Assembly: GCA_024762755.1 (NCBI GenBank)
Contig: JANTGX010000145.1
Span: 1 to 5,946 of the forward strand
Length of the DNA: 5,946 bases
From: Gammaproteobacteria bacterium
GTDB lineage: Bacteria; Pseudomonadota; Gammaproteobacteria; SZUA-152
Reading direction: 5' to 3'
Below, piece by piece: positions 1 through 5,887 of the stretch. The notes under the pieces are model-generated. The model saw only the letters and a program-made list of their open reading frames with translations, was not told the origin of the DNA and did no database searches. Within the stretch, counting starts at the first letter, position 1; each line of letters opens with the position of its first letter. The translations under genes and the position numbers were made by a program.

Positions 1-2
1 TG

Positions 3-206
3 TACAAGCCCTTCAGCCGCTGCCTGGTCTGCAACACCCCGCTGCGCCCGGGCGTCCCGCCCGGTGCCGAGATCCCCGACGACATTGATCCCGAGAGCCT
101 GCGTCACTGCCCTGGCTGCGGCCGGGTCTACTGGGAGGGCAGCCATACCCGGCGCATGCGCGAGCGCCTAGCCCGCTGGCAGGCGCCCACGCCGGGCGAT
201 AACTGA
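3..206 (+). CDS. Mut7-C RNase domain protein, C-terminal fragment
   Basis: This is the last 67 codons of a gene that begins before the window; it reads in frame from base 3 to a TGA at 204-206. The fragment shows CLVC followed about 30 residues later by CPGCGRVYWEGSH and then an Arg-rich tail (RRMRERLARW). Two CxxC pairs of this kind form the zinc ribbon at the end of Mut7-C-type proteins (PF01927), which carry a PIN-like RNase fold; the motif RVYWxGSHxxRM is characteristic of that family. The catalytic acidic residues would lie in the missing N-terminal part, so activity cannot be judged here. In the family the protein is cytosolic and presumed to act on RNA, but its substrate is not well established. 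The gene converges on the cupin gene, with 15 bases between the two stop codons. Confidence 0.8.
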   Translation, partial: YKPFSRCLVCNTPLRPGVPPGAEIPDDIDPESLRHCPGCGRVYWEGSHTRRMRERLARWQAPTPGDN

Positions 207-221
207 TGCCCACCCCGCCAC

Positions 222-584
222 TCAACGGCCCTGGCTGGGGCAGGAAATCTCCAGCACCACACAACCCTCCTCGCTGCGAAAGGGCCCGTGGGGCTCGCCG
301 GGTGGCCGGCTGACATAGTCCCCGGCCACCAGCCAGCGCCCGACAGCGGCATCGTACAAGCGGCCGGAGACCACGAAGATCTCCTCCGGGTAATCGTGGG
401 ACTTGACACCGAAGGCCGCCGTGTCGGCGCCGGGGAGAAAGCGCGTCAGGCGGGTGTAGTCGCCGTTCTTTGCGTCCTGGGCCAGGGTCAGTTCCTCCGC
501 CAGGTCCGCCATGCCCTCGATGGGCTGCCAGTGCTCCGCGGCCTCTGCGGACAGTGGATTCCAGTAGGGGTGTGCCTGTTTCAT
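222..584 (-). CDS. ChrR-like cupin domain protein
   Basis: This gene encodes 120 residues, a typical length for a single-domain cupin. Cupin motif 1 is around residues 59-74 (GVKSHDYPEEIFVVSG) and motif 2 around 88-99 (GDYVSRPPGEPH), followed by GPFRSEEGCVVLEIS. The EEIFVVSG, RPPGEPHGPF and GCVVLE blocks match the ChrR-like cupin type (cupin_7), found in anti-sigma factor ChrR and in stand-alone small cytosolic proteins. Likely metal ligands are His63, Glu67 or Glu68 and His99; the first histidine of the classical HxH is Lys61, so metal binding may be altered. There is no zinc-binding anti-sigma N-terminal domain and no sigma factor gene beside it, so an anti-sigma role is not supported. An in-frame ATG 10 codons upstream exists, but the strong AAAGGAG lies just before the chosen ATG at 584. 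No signal peptide is visible. The biochemical role is unknown; enzyme or sensor are both possible. Confidence 0.85.
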   Translation of the reverse strand: MKQAHPYWNPLSAEAAEHWQPIEGMADLAEELTLAQDAKNGDYTRLTRFLPGADTAAFGVKSHDYPEEIFVVSGRLYDAAVGRWLVAGDYVSRPPGEPHGPFRSEEGCVVLEISCPSQGR

Positions 585-589
585 GCTGG

Positions 590-596
590 CTCCTTT
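590..596 (-). promoter_or_regulatory. Ribosome binding site fixing the cupin start
   Basis: AAAGGAG on the minus strand sits 5 bases before the ATG at 584. It lies inside the longer reading frame that would begin at 614, and no comparable site precedes 614, so translation most likely starts at 584. Confidence 0.7.
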
Positions 597-722
597 GCCT
601 GTCTGTGTGTGCAAGGGTTTGGTGGACAGCCGGCGCCGGTGAAAGCAGCGGGCCTCTCTCCAAGGCTCGATGCCATTGGCGAGGACCCGCGACTGGGAAG
701 CATTCCCGGCCCGTCTCTTCGC

Positions 723-1397
723 CTACATGCAATACCGCCTGCGAACCTTGCTGCAGTTGATCTTGTAGTCAGAGGACAAGACATCACTGCTACTGCACAT
801 GGGATTTCCACTACTGCTCTTCGTTCGCGCGATCAGGCGAACGTGGACATTCTTGTTGTCGGGATACTGGTACGCACCCTGTTCATACAAACAGCAGACC
901 TCTGCCTCCAGCCTCGATTTGATATCGCCTGCAGTGGCGAGCCGTATTCTTTTCTTGATGTTGTTCGAATGCGCATCCCGGTCACAAATCACGTCTCGGT
1001 TTGGATGCTGCCCGGTTTTCCGTTCGGTCACACAGCTTGCTGACAGGCTGTAGTTCTCGACCTTCGCCGCGCCCAGGCACGCCTCCGGTGGCCCGGCATC
1101 GAAGGCGCCGTTGGGTTTTCCATTGGGCTTCCTGGGGTGGTGTCTCCAGCGCTTTTCCCACTGGGTCTTCATGCACTGCACCGCTGCGGCACGCGCACGT
1201 TTTCGGCAGCGGTCTGCCACTGCGCCGGAGCCACAATTCCCTTTTGCACTGAATCCGCCGAAGGGGATCGGCCCGATGGACCCCCCCGTGGTTTGCCACA
1301 TATATTGCGCATCGCACCGACGCACCACATCGGCGGGCAGCGTGGTCGACATGAGCATACCGGCAGTGAAAAACAACGCCATAGTCTGTTTAATCAT
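723..1397 (-). CDS. Exported cysteine-rich protein of unknown function
   Basis: I do not recognise this 224-residue protein. Residues 1-22 form a typical Sec signal peptide: MIKQ, then a hydrophobic run (MALFFTAGMLMSTTL), with cleavage plausible after PA22. The mature part is basic and contains 12 cysteines (28, 55, 64, 75, 107, 122, 138, 168, 169, 201, 215, 223), an even number that suggests disulfide bonding in the periplasm or outside the cell. A Gly-rich stretch (GGSIGPIPFGGFS, about 38-50) and a basic, Trp-containing segment (about 76-95) are visible; there is no further membrane helix and no catalytic motif I can name. The start at 1397 is preferred over an in-frame ATG at 1490 because it has CAGGAG 9 bases upstream and puts the signal peptide at the N terminus. 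The 3' half looks less GC-rich than its neighbours, which may hint at acquisition by transfer but was not measured. The gene stands alone, with 124 bases or more on each side. Confidence 0.75.
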   Translation of the reverse strand: MIKQTMALFFTAGMLMSTTLPADVVRRCDAQYMWQTTGGSIGPIPFGGFSAKGNCGSGAVADRCRKRARAAAVQCMKTQWEKRWRHHPRKPNGKPNGAFDAGPPEACLGAAKVENYSLSASCVTERKTGQHPNRDVICDRDAHSNNIKKRIRLATAGDIKSRLEAEVCCLYEQGAYQYPDNKNVHVRLIARTKSSSGNPMCSSSDVLSSDYKINCSKVRRRYCM

Positions 1398-1406
1398 TTC
1401 AGCGAT

Positions 1407-1412
1407 CTCCTG
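1407..1412 (-). promoter_or_regulatory. Ribosome binding site fixing the start of the cysteine-rich protein
   Basis: CAGGAG on the minus strand lies 9 bases before the ATG at 1397. It supports the shorter form of the protein, which begins with a signal peptide, over the form that would begin at 1490. Confidence 0.65.
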
Positions 1413-1521
1413 ATCAGGGCCTTGCTCATTGACACCGGCACCGCTGCCTCGGGTTGTACACCTGATTACGCGACGCGGCTCGAGACTCATGCCCTATTGA
1501 ATTTCCATTTCGATGAAGACA

Positions 1522-1548
1522 AGGGGCACCAGGCCACCTGGCGCCCCT
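1522..1548 (-). terminator. Hairpin terminator after the 80-residue gene
   Basis: Two 12-base arms (1522-1533 and 1537-1548) flank a 3-base loop. Eleven pairs are Watson-Crick and the twelfth is a G-U pair when read as minus-strand RNA (an A-C mismatch in plus-strand RNA), which points to minus-strand transcription. The hairpin begins 5 bases after the TAA at 1554-1556. The following minus-strand bases, TGTCTTCAT, are T-rich rather than a pure T run, so termination may be imperfect. It separates the 80-residue gene from the cysteine-rich protein gene downstream. Confidence 0.75.
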
Positions 1549-1553
1549 GTCGT

Positions 1554-1796
1554 TTACTTCGCGGCATCTACGAACAGATCGTCTCTATTCGATTCTGCCT
1601 CCAGGGCTGCTGCTTCCATCTCGGCCAGTTCCTCGCGGAGGTTCTGCCGGTATTCCGCATAGTCTTCACCGGCGCCTTCGATGGTCAGGCATTCGATGAG
1701 TTGGTCTTGCGGCAGGGTGAGGGGGCATTCAGCATGGACGATGCCGCTGGCGGCCATCAGCAGGCCGGCCAATATCGGGAGGGCTTTCCTTGTCAT
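1554..1796 (-). CDS. Small exported acidic protein of unknown function
   Basis: This encodes 80 residues. Residues 1-22 are a clear signal peptide (MTRKALPILAGLLMAASGIV, then HA) with cleavage expected between Ala22 and Glu23. The mature product is only about 58 residues, strongly acidic, with two cysteines (24 and 36) in the segment ECPLTLPQDQLIECLTIEGAG, spaced so that they could form one disulfide. Residues of about 45-70 (YAEYRQNLREELAEMEAAAL and beyond) look like one amphipathic, Glu-rich helix. No transmembrane segment, lipobox or enzyme motif is present, so the product is likely a soluble periplasmic protein. The ATG at 1796 is chosen because it has GGAG 7 bases upstream and starts the signal peptide; an in-frame ATG at 1871 would add a Pro/Arg-rich leader before it. 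The gene ends in its own hairpin terminator and has 220 bases upstream, so it is probably monocistronic. I cannot assign a function. Confidence 0.75.
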   Translation of the reverse strand: MTRKALPILAGLLMAASGIVHAECPLTLPQDQLIECLTIEGAGEDYAEYRQNLREELAEMEAAALEAESNRDDLFVDAAK

Positions 1797-1803
1797 GTCG
1801 ATT

Positions 1804-1808
1804 CTCCA
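1804..1808 (-). promoter_or_regulatory. Ribosome binding site fixing the start of the 80-residue protein
   Basis: TGGAG on the minus strand is 7 bases before the ATG at 1796 and supports that start over the longer in-frame form beginning at 1871. Confidence 0.6.
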
Positions 1809-1938
1809 TGGGTGAGGTGTCGGTTGTCGTGTCGACGGGAGGAATGTTCCGCTGAAGCATCCTGTCTGCACGTCAGTGGGCGACCTTTGCCGCCGACACG
1901 GTTACAACTTAGCCTCACCCTCGGGTATACGCCTGCGA

Positions 1939-1964
1939 CTTATTACCCCGGGGGCTTATTCCCC
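1939..1964 (-). repeat. Tandem GGGG(T)AATAAG element upstream of the 80-residue gene
   Basis: Read on the minus strand, GGGGAATAAG (1955-1964) is followed by GGGGTAATAAG (1939-1949), a near-perfect direct repeat separated by a C-run. A palindromic GTATAC (1925-1930) lies a little farther towards the gene. The pair lies in the 220-base gap between the hydrolase gene and the 80-residue gene, about 140 bases before the start of the latter. It could be a promoter or an activator site for that gene, but its distance from the start and the lack of a clear matching -35/-10 pair make the role uncertain. Confidence 0.35.
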
Positions 1965-2016
1965 TCCCTGCCGTGAAGAGATGCACTTGACCGATGTGAC
2001 CCATTCACACCAACCC

Positions 2017-3087
2017 TCAGTGCTCGTCTTCATCGCCCGCAACGTAGACCTTGCCGTCGCGGGCCATGGCGACACGACCATCAAAACCCTGCTCGCGCAG
2101 GCGGCGTTTTATGGCCGCGAATTGCCCCTCGGTAGCCGCGGTGATGTGCGAAAGCAACAACTTCGCCGGCCGCGCCGCGGCGGCCACCTGGCCCATGCGG
2201 GTGGGCGTGGTGTGCAGCTGCAGCATCACGGGATTGGCCGGGTCGTCCATGATGGCGGTGTCGTAGATCAACAGGTCGGCTCTGCGGCTGAGGGTGATCA
2301 TATTGTCCGATTCCGAATTGGTGTCTCCGGAATAGACGATGCTGCGCCCCTTGTAGTCGATGCGATAGGCCACCGCCGGTGCCGGCCCGTGTTTCACCGC
2401 GATGGCGGTCACCTTCAGGCCGTCCCGCTCCAGCACGGTCTGTACGCCGCCGGCCTGCCAGCTCGCCTCCAGGTCGTGGGCCCGGTAGGCGAAGTTGCCG
2501 GCGCGGATGGCCTTGGTGAAGATGTTGAGATAACGCTCGACGCCACCGGGCATGGCGTAGTGGGCATCCACATACGTGGTGGTGGCCGGGTACTGGGCGA
2601 TGTCGCTGCCGGGAAAGGGCACGCCATTGGCCGCCGGCCCCCAGATGTGGATGGGCGCTTCGCGCGTCACACCGGCGCTGACGTTGTGAAAATAGATAGT
2701 CTTGATGATGGCCGACAGGTCGCTGGTGTGGTCGATGTGCAGATGGCTCAACAGCACCCGGTCGAGATCCTTGACGTTGACCCCGCTCTTGGCCAGGCGC
2801 TGGAAGGTGCCGCCGCCGGCATCCATCAACAGGCAGGGCTGGCCGTCACAAAACACCAGATAGCCCGCGCTCGCCCTGCCCTTGACCGTGGCCTCGGGTC
2901 CGCCGGAGCCCAGCACCATGATCGCCAGCGGGCCCTCCACCTCCTCCATCTCGTGCGGTGCGCCGGCCTGGGCCAGGCCCGACGTCAGGCCCATTGCCAA
3001 CGCAGTGGCCAACAACACGCCCCCCACGCGGCGCGCCATGGCCGATATGCTACGCACGCCCCGGTTTCCCTCTCTCTTTTTCTGCAT
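2017..3087 (-). CDS. Exported metallo-beta-lactamase-fold hydrolase, RNase Z-like
   Basis: The 356-residue product has the fold motifs of the RNase Z/arylsulfatase branch of the metallo-beta-lactamase superfamily. Visible metal-site elements are HLHIDH (115-120), His233 in VKHGPAPAVAYRI, Asp255 in YSGDTN, and a terminal His314 in LLSH; His292 in QLHTTPTRMGQ matches the conserved His/Thr segment near the active site of RNase Z-type enzymes. MVLGSGGP (57-64) and LLMDAGGGT (86-94) are the usual N-terminal strands. The family binds two metal ions, usually zinc, and hydrolyses phosphoesters, sulfate esters or similar bonds; the substrate here is unknown. Residues 17-41 (MARRVGGVLLATALAMGLTS, then GLAQA) look like a signal peptide, so the enzyme should act in the periplasm, which argues against tRNA processing. 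The n-region is long and contains Arg-Arg, but it is a poor match to a Tat motif. The ATG at 3087 has AGGAG 6 bases upstream; Met17 has none. It is transcribed divergently from the two-component system. Confidence 0.88.
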   Translation of the reverse strand: MQKKREGNRGVRSISAMARRVGGVLLATALAMGLTSGLAQAGAPHEMEEVEGPLAIMVLGSGGPEATVKGRASAGYLVFCDGQPCLLMDAGGGTFQRLAKSGVNVKDLDRVLLSHLHIDHTSDLSAIIKTIYFHNVSAGVTREAPIHIWGPAANGVPFPGSDIAQYPATTTYVDAHYAMPGGVERYLNIFTKAIRAGNFAYRAHDLEASWQAGGVQTVLERDGLKVTAIAVKHGPAPAVAYRIDYKGRSIVYSGDTNSESDNMITLSRRADLLIYDTAIMDDPANPVMLQLHTTPTRMGQVAAAARPAKLLLSHITAATEGQFAAIKRRLREQGFDGRVAMARDGKVYVAGDEDEH

Positions 3088-3093
3088 GTCTCT

Positions 3094-3098
3094 CTCCT
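3094..3098 (-). promoter_or_regulatory. Ribosome binding site of the exported hydrolase
   Basis: AGGAG on the minus strand lies 6 bases before the ATG at 3087. It decides for the long signal-peptide form over an internal ATG at 3039 that lacks any such site. Confidence 0.65.
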
Positions 3099-3232
3099 GA
3101 TCGATGGCGGAATGGTCCGCTCGTTTTTGATGGTTTTTCGACAGGGATACGGCAACTACGACGTGTCACCCGCGCCGCACAGGACATACCCGGCGGGGCG
3201 CACAGTTCTCCCGCGCCTACCTTAGCAGAAGC

Positions 3233-3249
3233 TGTTCATGGAATATTCA
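3233..3249 (+). promoter_or_regulatory. Candidate OmpR-family direct repeat
   Basis: TGTTCA (3233-3238) and TATTCA (3244-3249) start 11 bases apart, about one helical turn, in the divergent region between the hydrolase and the regulator. OmpR/PhoB-family proteins often bind such tandem half-sites. The match is short and GAATATTC (3241-3248) is also a palindrome, so this is only a candidate site, possibly for the regulator encoded next door. Confidence 0.25.
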
Positions 3250-3306
3250 GCCGACCCTCGATTGGGACAAGCGGCCTCATTGCGTCCGCGCCCTGCCCAA
3301 GACGCC

Positions 3307-3324
3307 CCTTACCAGACCGTAAGG
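3307..3324 (+). promoter_or_regulatory. Inverted repeat upstream of the response regulator
   Basis: CCTTAC and GTAAGG form a perfect 6-base inverted repeat around a 6-base spacer (CAGACC), ending 33 bases before the ATG of the regulator gene. The position, just upstream of the AT-rich block that may hold the -10 element, fits an operator or activator site controlling the two-component genes or the divergent hydrolase. No T run follows, so a terminator is unlikely. Confidence 0.35.
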
Positions 3325-3357
3325 CTCGCCGAGGCCTGGATACAGTAATATCGCGAC

Positions 3358-4035
3358 ATGAGAATTCTCCTCATCGAAGACGACCAGGCGGCCGCCGCCT
3401 ACCTGACGAAGGGCCTCGGCGAGGCAGGGCATGTGGTGGACCACGCCGCCGACGGCGAGACGGGCCTCCACCTCGCCCTGAGCGGCAGCTACGACATCCT
3501 CGTCGTCGATCGCATGCTGCCCAAGCGGGACGGACTCTCCCTCATCCGCATGCTGCGTGCGGACAAGGACACCACCCCGGCCCTGGTACTGAGCGCCCTG
3601 GGCGAGGTGGACGACCGGGTCGAGGGCCTGCGTGCCGGCGGTGACGACTACCTCGTCAAGCCCTATGCCTTCGCCGAACTGCTGGCCCGGCTGGAGGTGC
3701 TGACGCGGCGCAACCAGCAGGAAGAGAGCCCCCGTCATCTGCGCGTGGCGGATCTGGAACTGGACCTCTTCAGCCGCAAGGTCACCCGGGCAGGAAGGAC
3801 CATCCGCCTTCAGCCGCGGGAGTCCCGTCTCCTCGAATACCTGATGCGACATAGCGGCCAGGTGGTCACCCGCACCATGCTCCTGGAGCAGGTCTGGGAT
3901 CTCCATTTCGACCCCCAGACCAACGTCATCGATACCCAGATCAGCCGCCTGCGGAGCAAGATCGACAAGGGCTTCGACAAACCGCTGCTGCACACCCTTC
4001 GCGGCACCGGATACAAACTCGATGCATCACCGTAG
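3358..4035 (+). CDS. OmpR/PhoB-family response regulator
   Basis: The 225-residue product has the full length of the family. The receiver domain spans about residues 1-115: acidic pair Asp8/Asp9, phosphate-accepting Asp51 in LVVDRMLP, Ser79 in LVLSALG and Lys101 in LVKPY. The winged-helix DNA-binding domain spans about 126-223 with LQPRESRLLEYLMRHSGQVV, the recognition helix region NVIDTQISRLRSKID and the closing HTLRGTGYKL. All key residues are intact, so it should be phosphorylated by the kinase encoded immediately downstream, whose gene overlaps its end by 14 bases. It acts in the cytosol as a transcription regulator; the target genes are not shown by the sequence. The overall style resembles regulators of envelope or metal stress (the QseB/CusR type), but I do not assign an orthologue. 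No Shine-Dalgarno sequence is visible before the ATG; an AT-rich block ends only 7 bases upstream, so the message may have a very short leader. Confidence 0.95.
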   Translation: MRILLIEDDQAAAAYLTKGLGEAGHVVDHAADGETGLHLALSGSYDILVVDRMLPKRDGLSLIRMLRADKDTTPALVLSALGEVDDRVEGLRAGGDDYLVKPYAFAELLARLEVLTRRNQQEESPRHLRVADLELDLFSRKVTRAGRTIRLQPRESRLLEYLMRHSGQVVTRTMLLEQVWDLHFDPQTNVIDTQISRLRSKIDKGFDKPLLHTLRGTGYKLDASP

Positions 4036-5401
4036 ACCGCTGCACACCACGGCCATGCGCCTGGCCATGCGCTATGCACTGTTCTACGCCGTGCTCATCG
4101 CCCTCGGCTTCGGTGCCCTCTATTGGGCGACCAGCCGCTACGTAGAGCTGCAACTGGCCGCAAGTCTGATCCCCGAGATACACGCCCTGCAGAAGGTGGA
4201 CCGAGAGAAAGGCCGGGCACGGCTCGAGGCGCTGCTGCAGGCGCAAAGCGAGATCCAGGGAGAAACCCACCGTTACTACCTCTTACTGGGCCCCGACGCC
4301 GAGCGAAAAGCCGGCAACCTGCGGGCCTGGCCAGCCGGGCTGGAGGCCGACGGGCAAGTCCACACCCTGTGGGTCGAGGAAGACCTGATCAGCGGGATCC
4401 AGGCAGACCAGGACGGCTATTGGCCCATGATCGCGCTGACCCTGGACGACGGCAGCCGATTGCTCATTGCCCCGCAGGCCGCGCACGAGGCCGAGGACCT
4501 GCAGGAATTCGCCCTCGCCACCATGGCCGGCATCCTCATCCTCTCCTCCGGCCTCGCCCTGGTCATGGGCTGGCGCCTGGGGCGCACCCTGCTCGCCAGG
4601 ATCGAGCCCATCAACGTCACCGCGCAAAAGGTGACCGAGGGCGACCTCTCACGCCGCGTACCCATCACCGGGCAAGACGACGAATTCGATGAACTCGCCG
4701 GTTACCTCAACAGCATGCTGGCGCGTATCGAAGGCCTGCTGGCCGGCATGCGGCAGGTGACGGACAATGTCGCCCACGACCTGCGCCGGCCCCTGGCCCG
4801 CATGCGCAACCGCATCGAGGTCACCCTGCTGGAGGCGAGAGACAATGCCGAATACCGCCAGGCCATGGAAGAGACCATCCAGGATACCGACGAACTCATG
4901 CGCACCTTCAACGCCCTGCTCGAGATCGCACAGGCCGAGACCGGGAGCTTCCGGGGCGAATGGGGGCCGGTGGACCTCTCCGCCCTGCTCGACGAGATCG
5001 GTACGCTCTATCGCGACCTGACCGAGGAACAGGGCAGGCAACTGCGCCTGGACATCGCGCCCGGCCTGCACGTCGAAGGCAATCGCCAGCTGCTGGCCCA
5101 GGCCGTCAGCAACCTGTTGGATAACGCCATCAAATACACCCAGGCCCAGGGCACCATCCGGCTGTGGGCTGGGCGGGAAGCGGGTCAAACACAGATCCGC
5201 ATCAGTGACGACGGACCCGGCATCCCACAGGAACAGCGGGCCAAGGTCCTGCAGCGCTTCGTTCGACTCGACCACGCCCGCAGTACGCCGGGCAATGGCC
5301 TGGGCCTGAGCCTGGTCAAGGCCGTCGTGGACCTGCACGGGGCCATGCTGGAACTGGACGACGAACACCCCGGCCTGCGGGTCACGCTGCGTTTCGCCTA
5401 A
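4022..5401 (+). CDS. Membrane sensor histidine kinase with HAMP domain
   Basis: The 459-residue product is a complete transmembrane kinase. Helix 1 is at about residues 17-38 and helix 2 at about 163-184, enclosing a periplasmic sensor region of roughly 120 residues with no cysteine and no domain I can name. A HAMP linker follows (about 185-238, with RIEPINVTAQKVTEGDLSRR). The dimerisation domain (about 240-305) carries the phosphoacceptor His252 in VAHDLRRPLARMRNRIE. The ATPase domain (about 353-459) shows the N box NLLDNAIKYT (364-373), the G1 box DDGPGIP (396-402) and the G2 box GNGLGLSLVKAVV (424-436). It should phosphorylate the regulator encoded just upstream. Its ATG lies inside the last codons of that gene in another frame, a 14-base overlap that suggests translational coupling. 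The Shine-Dalgarno signal is weak, and Met12 (4055) or Met16 (4067) are alternative starts; neither affects the domains. The stimulus is unknown. Confidence 0.95.
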   Translation: MHHRRPLHTTAMRLAMRYALFYAVLIALGFGALYWATSRYVELQLAASLIPEIHALQKVDREKGRARLEALLQAQSEIQGETHRYYLLLGPDAERKAGNLRAWPAGLEADGQVHTLWVEEDLISGIQADQDGYWPMIALTLDDGSRLLIAPQAAHEAEDLQEFALATMAGILILSSGLALVMGWRLGRTLLARIEPINVTAQKVTEGDLSRRVPITGQDDEFDELAGYLNSMLARIEGLLAGMRQVTDNVAHDLRRPLARMRNRIEVTLLEARDNAEYRQAMEETIQDTDELMRTFNALLEIAQAETGSFRGEWGPVDLSALLDEIGTLYRDLTEEQGRQLRLDIAPGLHVEGNRQLLAQAVSNLLDNAIKYTQAQGTIRLWAGREAGQTQIRISDDGPGIPQEQRAKVLQRFVRLDHARSTPGNGLGLSLVKAVVDLHGAMLELDDEHPGLRVTLRFA

Positions 5402-5428
5402 TCAGCGGCGGGCGGCGGGATCGGCCGC

Positions 5429-5887
5429 TTACCCGACGCCGCGGTCGTCCTGCCCCGTCTTCGTCGAGGGTCGGCGCTGACCCAGGCGCACCAGAAAATA
5501 GGTCAGGCCGAGCAGGGCCGTGGCGGTGGTCCACATACCCAGCTCTTGCCAGGTCGGGTGCGTATCCGCCACGGGCAGCATGATGACCTCTCGCACCACC
5601 ACCACCAGCGCCACCTCGACGAACACGGCAACGTCCACGGCACCCCCCTGCAGGTGATGGACCTCGGTGCTGATCAACTCCACCATGGTCCACAGCAGGA
5701 GCAGGACGCCCAGGGCATGCAGAAAACTCTTGATCAACGAATGCCCCTGCACGGCCAGGTAGATGTCGCGGAAGAACACGGCGGTGATGAGAAGGGTGGC
5801 CGAGACCAGGGCCAGGCTGATCACCAAGTGCGTCAGGTTGCAGGTCCAGTTCAGTAGCGCCGAAGTCTGTCGGATGATTTTCTGCAT
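5429..5887 (-). CDS. PsiE-family membrane protein
   Basis: The 152-residue product has four hydrophobic segments, at about 19-39, 54-72, 83-104 and 116-134, and a short polar, charged C-terminal tail (about 136-152). The pattern FRDIYL, then VELISTEVHHLQGG, then VEVALVVVVREVIML matches the phosphate-starvation-inducible PsiE family (PF06146), whose members are inner-membrane proteins of unknown biochemical role; in Escherichia coli psiE belongs to the phosphate regulon. Length is slightly above the 136 residues of the E. coli protein. The charged residues inside or next to the predicted helices (Glu70, Glu75, Asp85, Glu91, Arg99, Glu100) are a family trait and might line a polar path, which is inference. 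The ATG at 5887 has AGGA 9 bases upstream. The gene converges on the kinase gene with 27 bases between the stop codons. Orthology to E. coli psiE is not established, so no symbol is given. Confidence 0.85.
   Translation of the reverse strand: MQKIIRQTSALLNWTCNLTHLVISLALVSATLLITAVFFRDIYLAVQGHSLIKSFLHALGVLLLLWTMVELISTEVHHLQGGAVDVAVFVEVALVVVVREVIMLPVADTHPTWQELGMWTTATALLGLTYFLVRLGQRRPSTKTGQDDRGVG

Noticed and set aside
630..639. CCGGCGCCGG palindrome upstream of the cupin gene, as an operator
   Set aside because: A GC-only palindrome of this size is easily produced by chance in DNA of this composition, and no promoter elements are aligned with it.
695..707. GGGAA-GCA-TTCCC hairpin after the cysteine-rich protein gene, as a terminator
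   Set aside because: Five pairs with no T-rich stretch after it on the minus strand; too weak to call.
13..732. 239-codon open frame on the minus strand across the Mut7-C end and cupin region
   Set aside because: It overlaps both better-supported genes, has an Arg/Gly/Pro-rich composition typical of an antisense frame in GC-rich DNA and shows no motif.
3115..3180. TTGCCG / CATCAA spaced by 17 bases as a minus-strand promoter for the hydrolase
   Set aside because: The -10 hexamer matches the consensus at only three of six positions, so it is not reported as a feature; the real promoter probably lies in this gap but cannot be placed.
1876..3225. 449-codon open frame on the plus strand
   Set aside because: It lies opposite the hydrolase gene, its product is a low-complexity Gly/His/Arg-rich chain without domain motifs, and the minus strand has intact catalytic motifs, a signal peptide and a ribosome site.
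5404..5429. Inverted repeat AGCGGC/GCCGCT between the kinase and PsiE-like genes, as a shared terminator
   Set aside because: The stem is only 6 pairs with a 14-base loop, there is no T run on either side, and its right end overlaps the PsiE-like stop codon.
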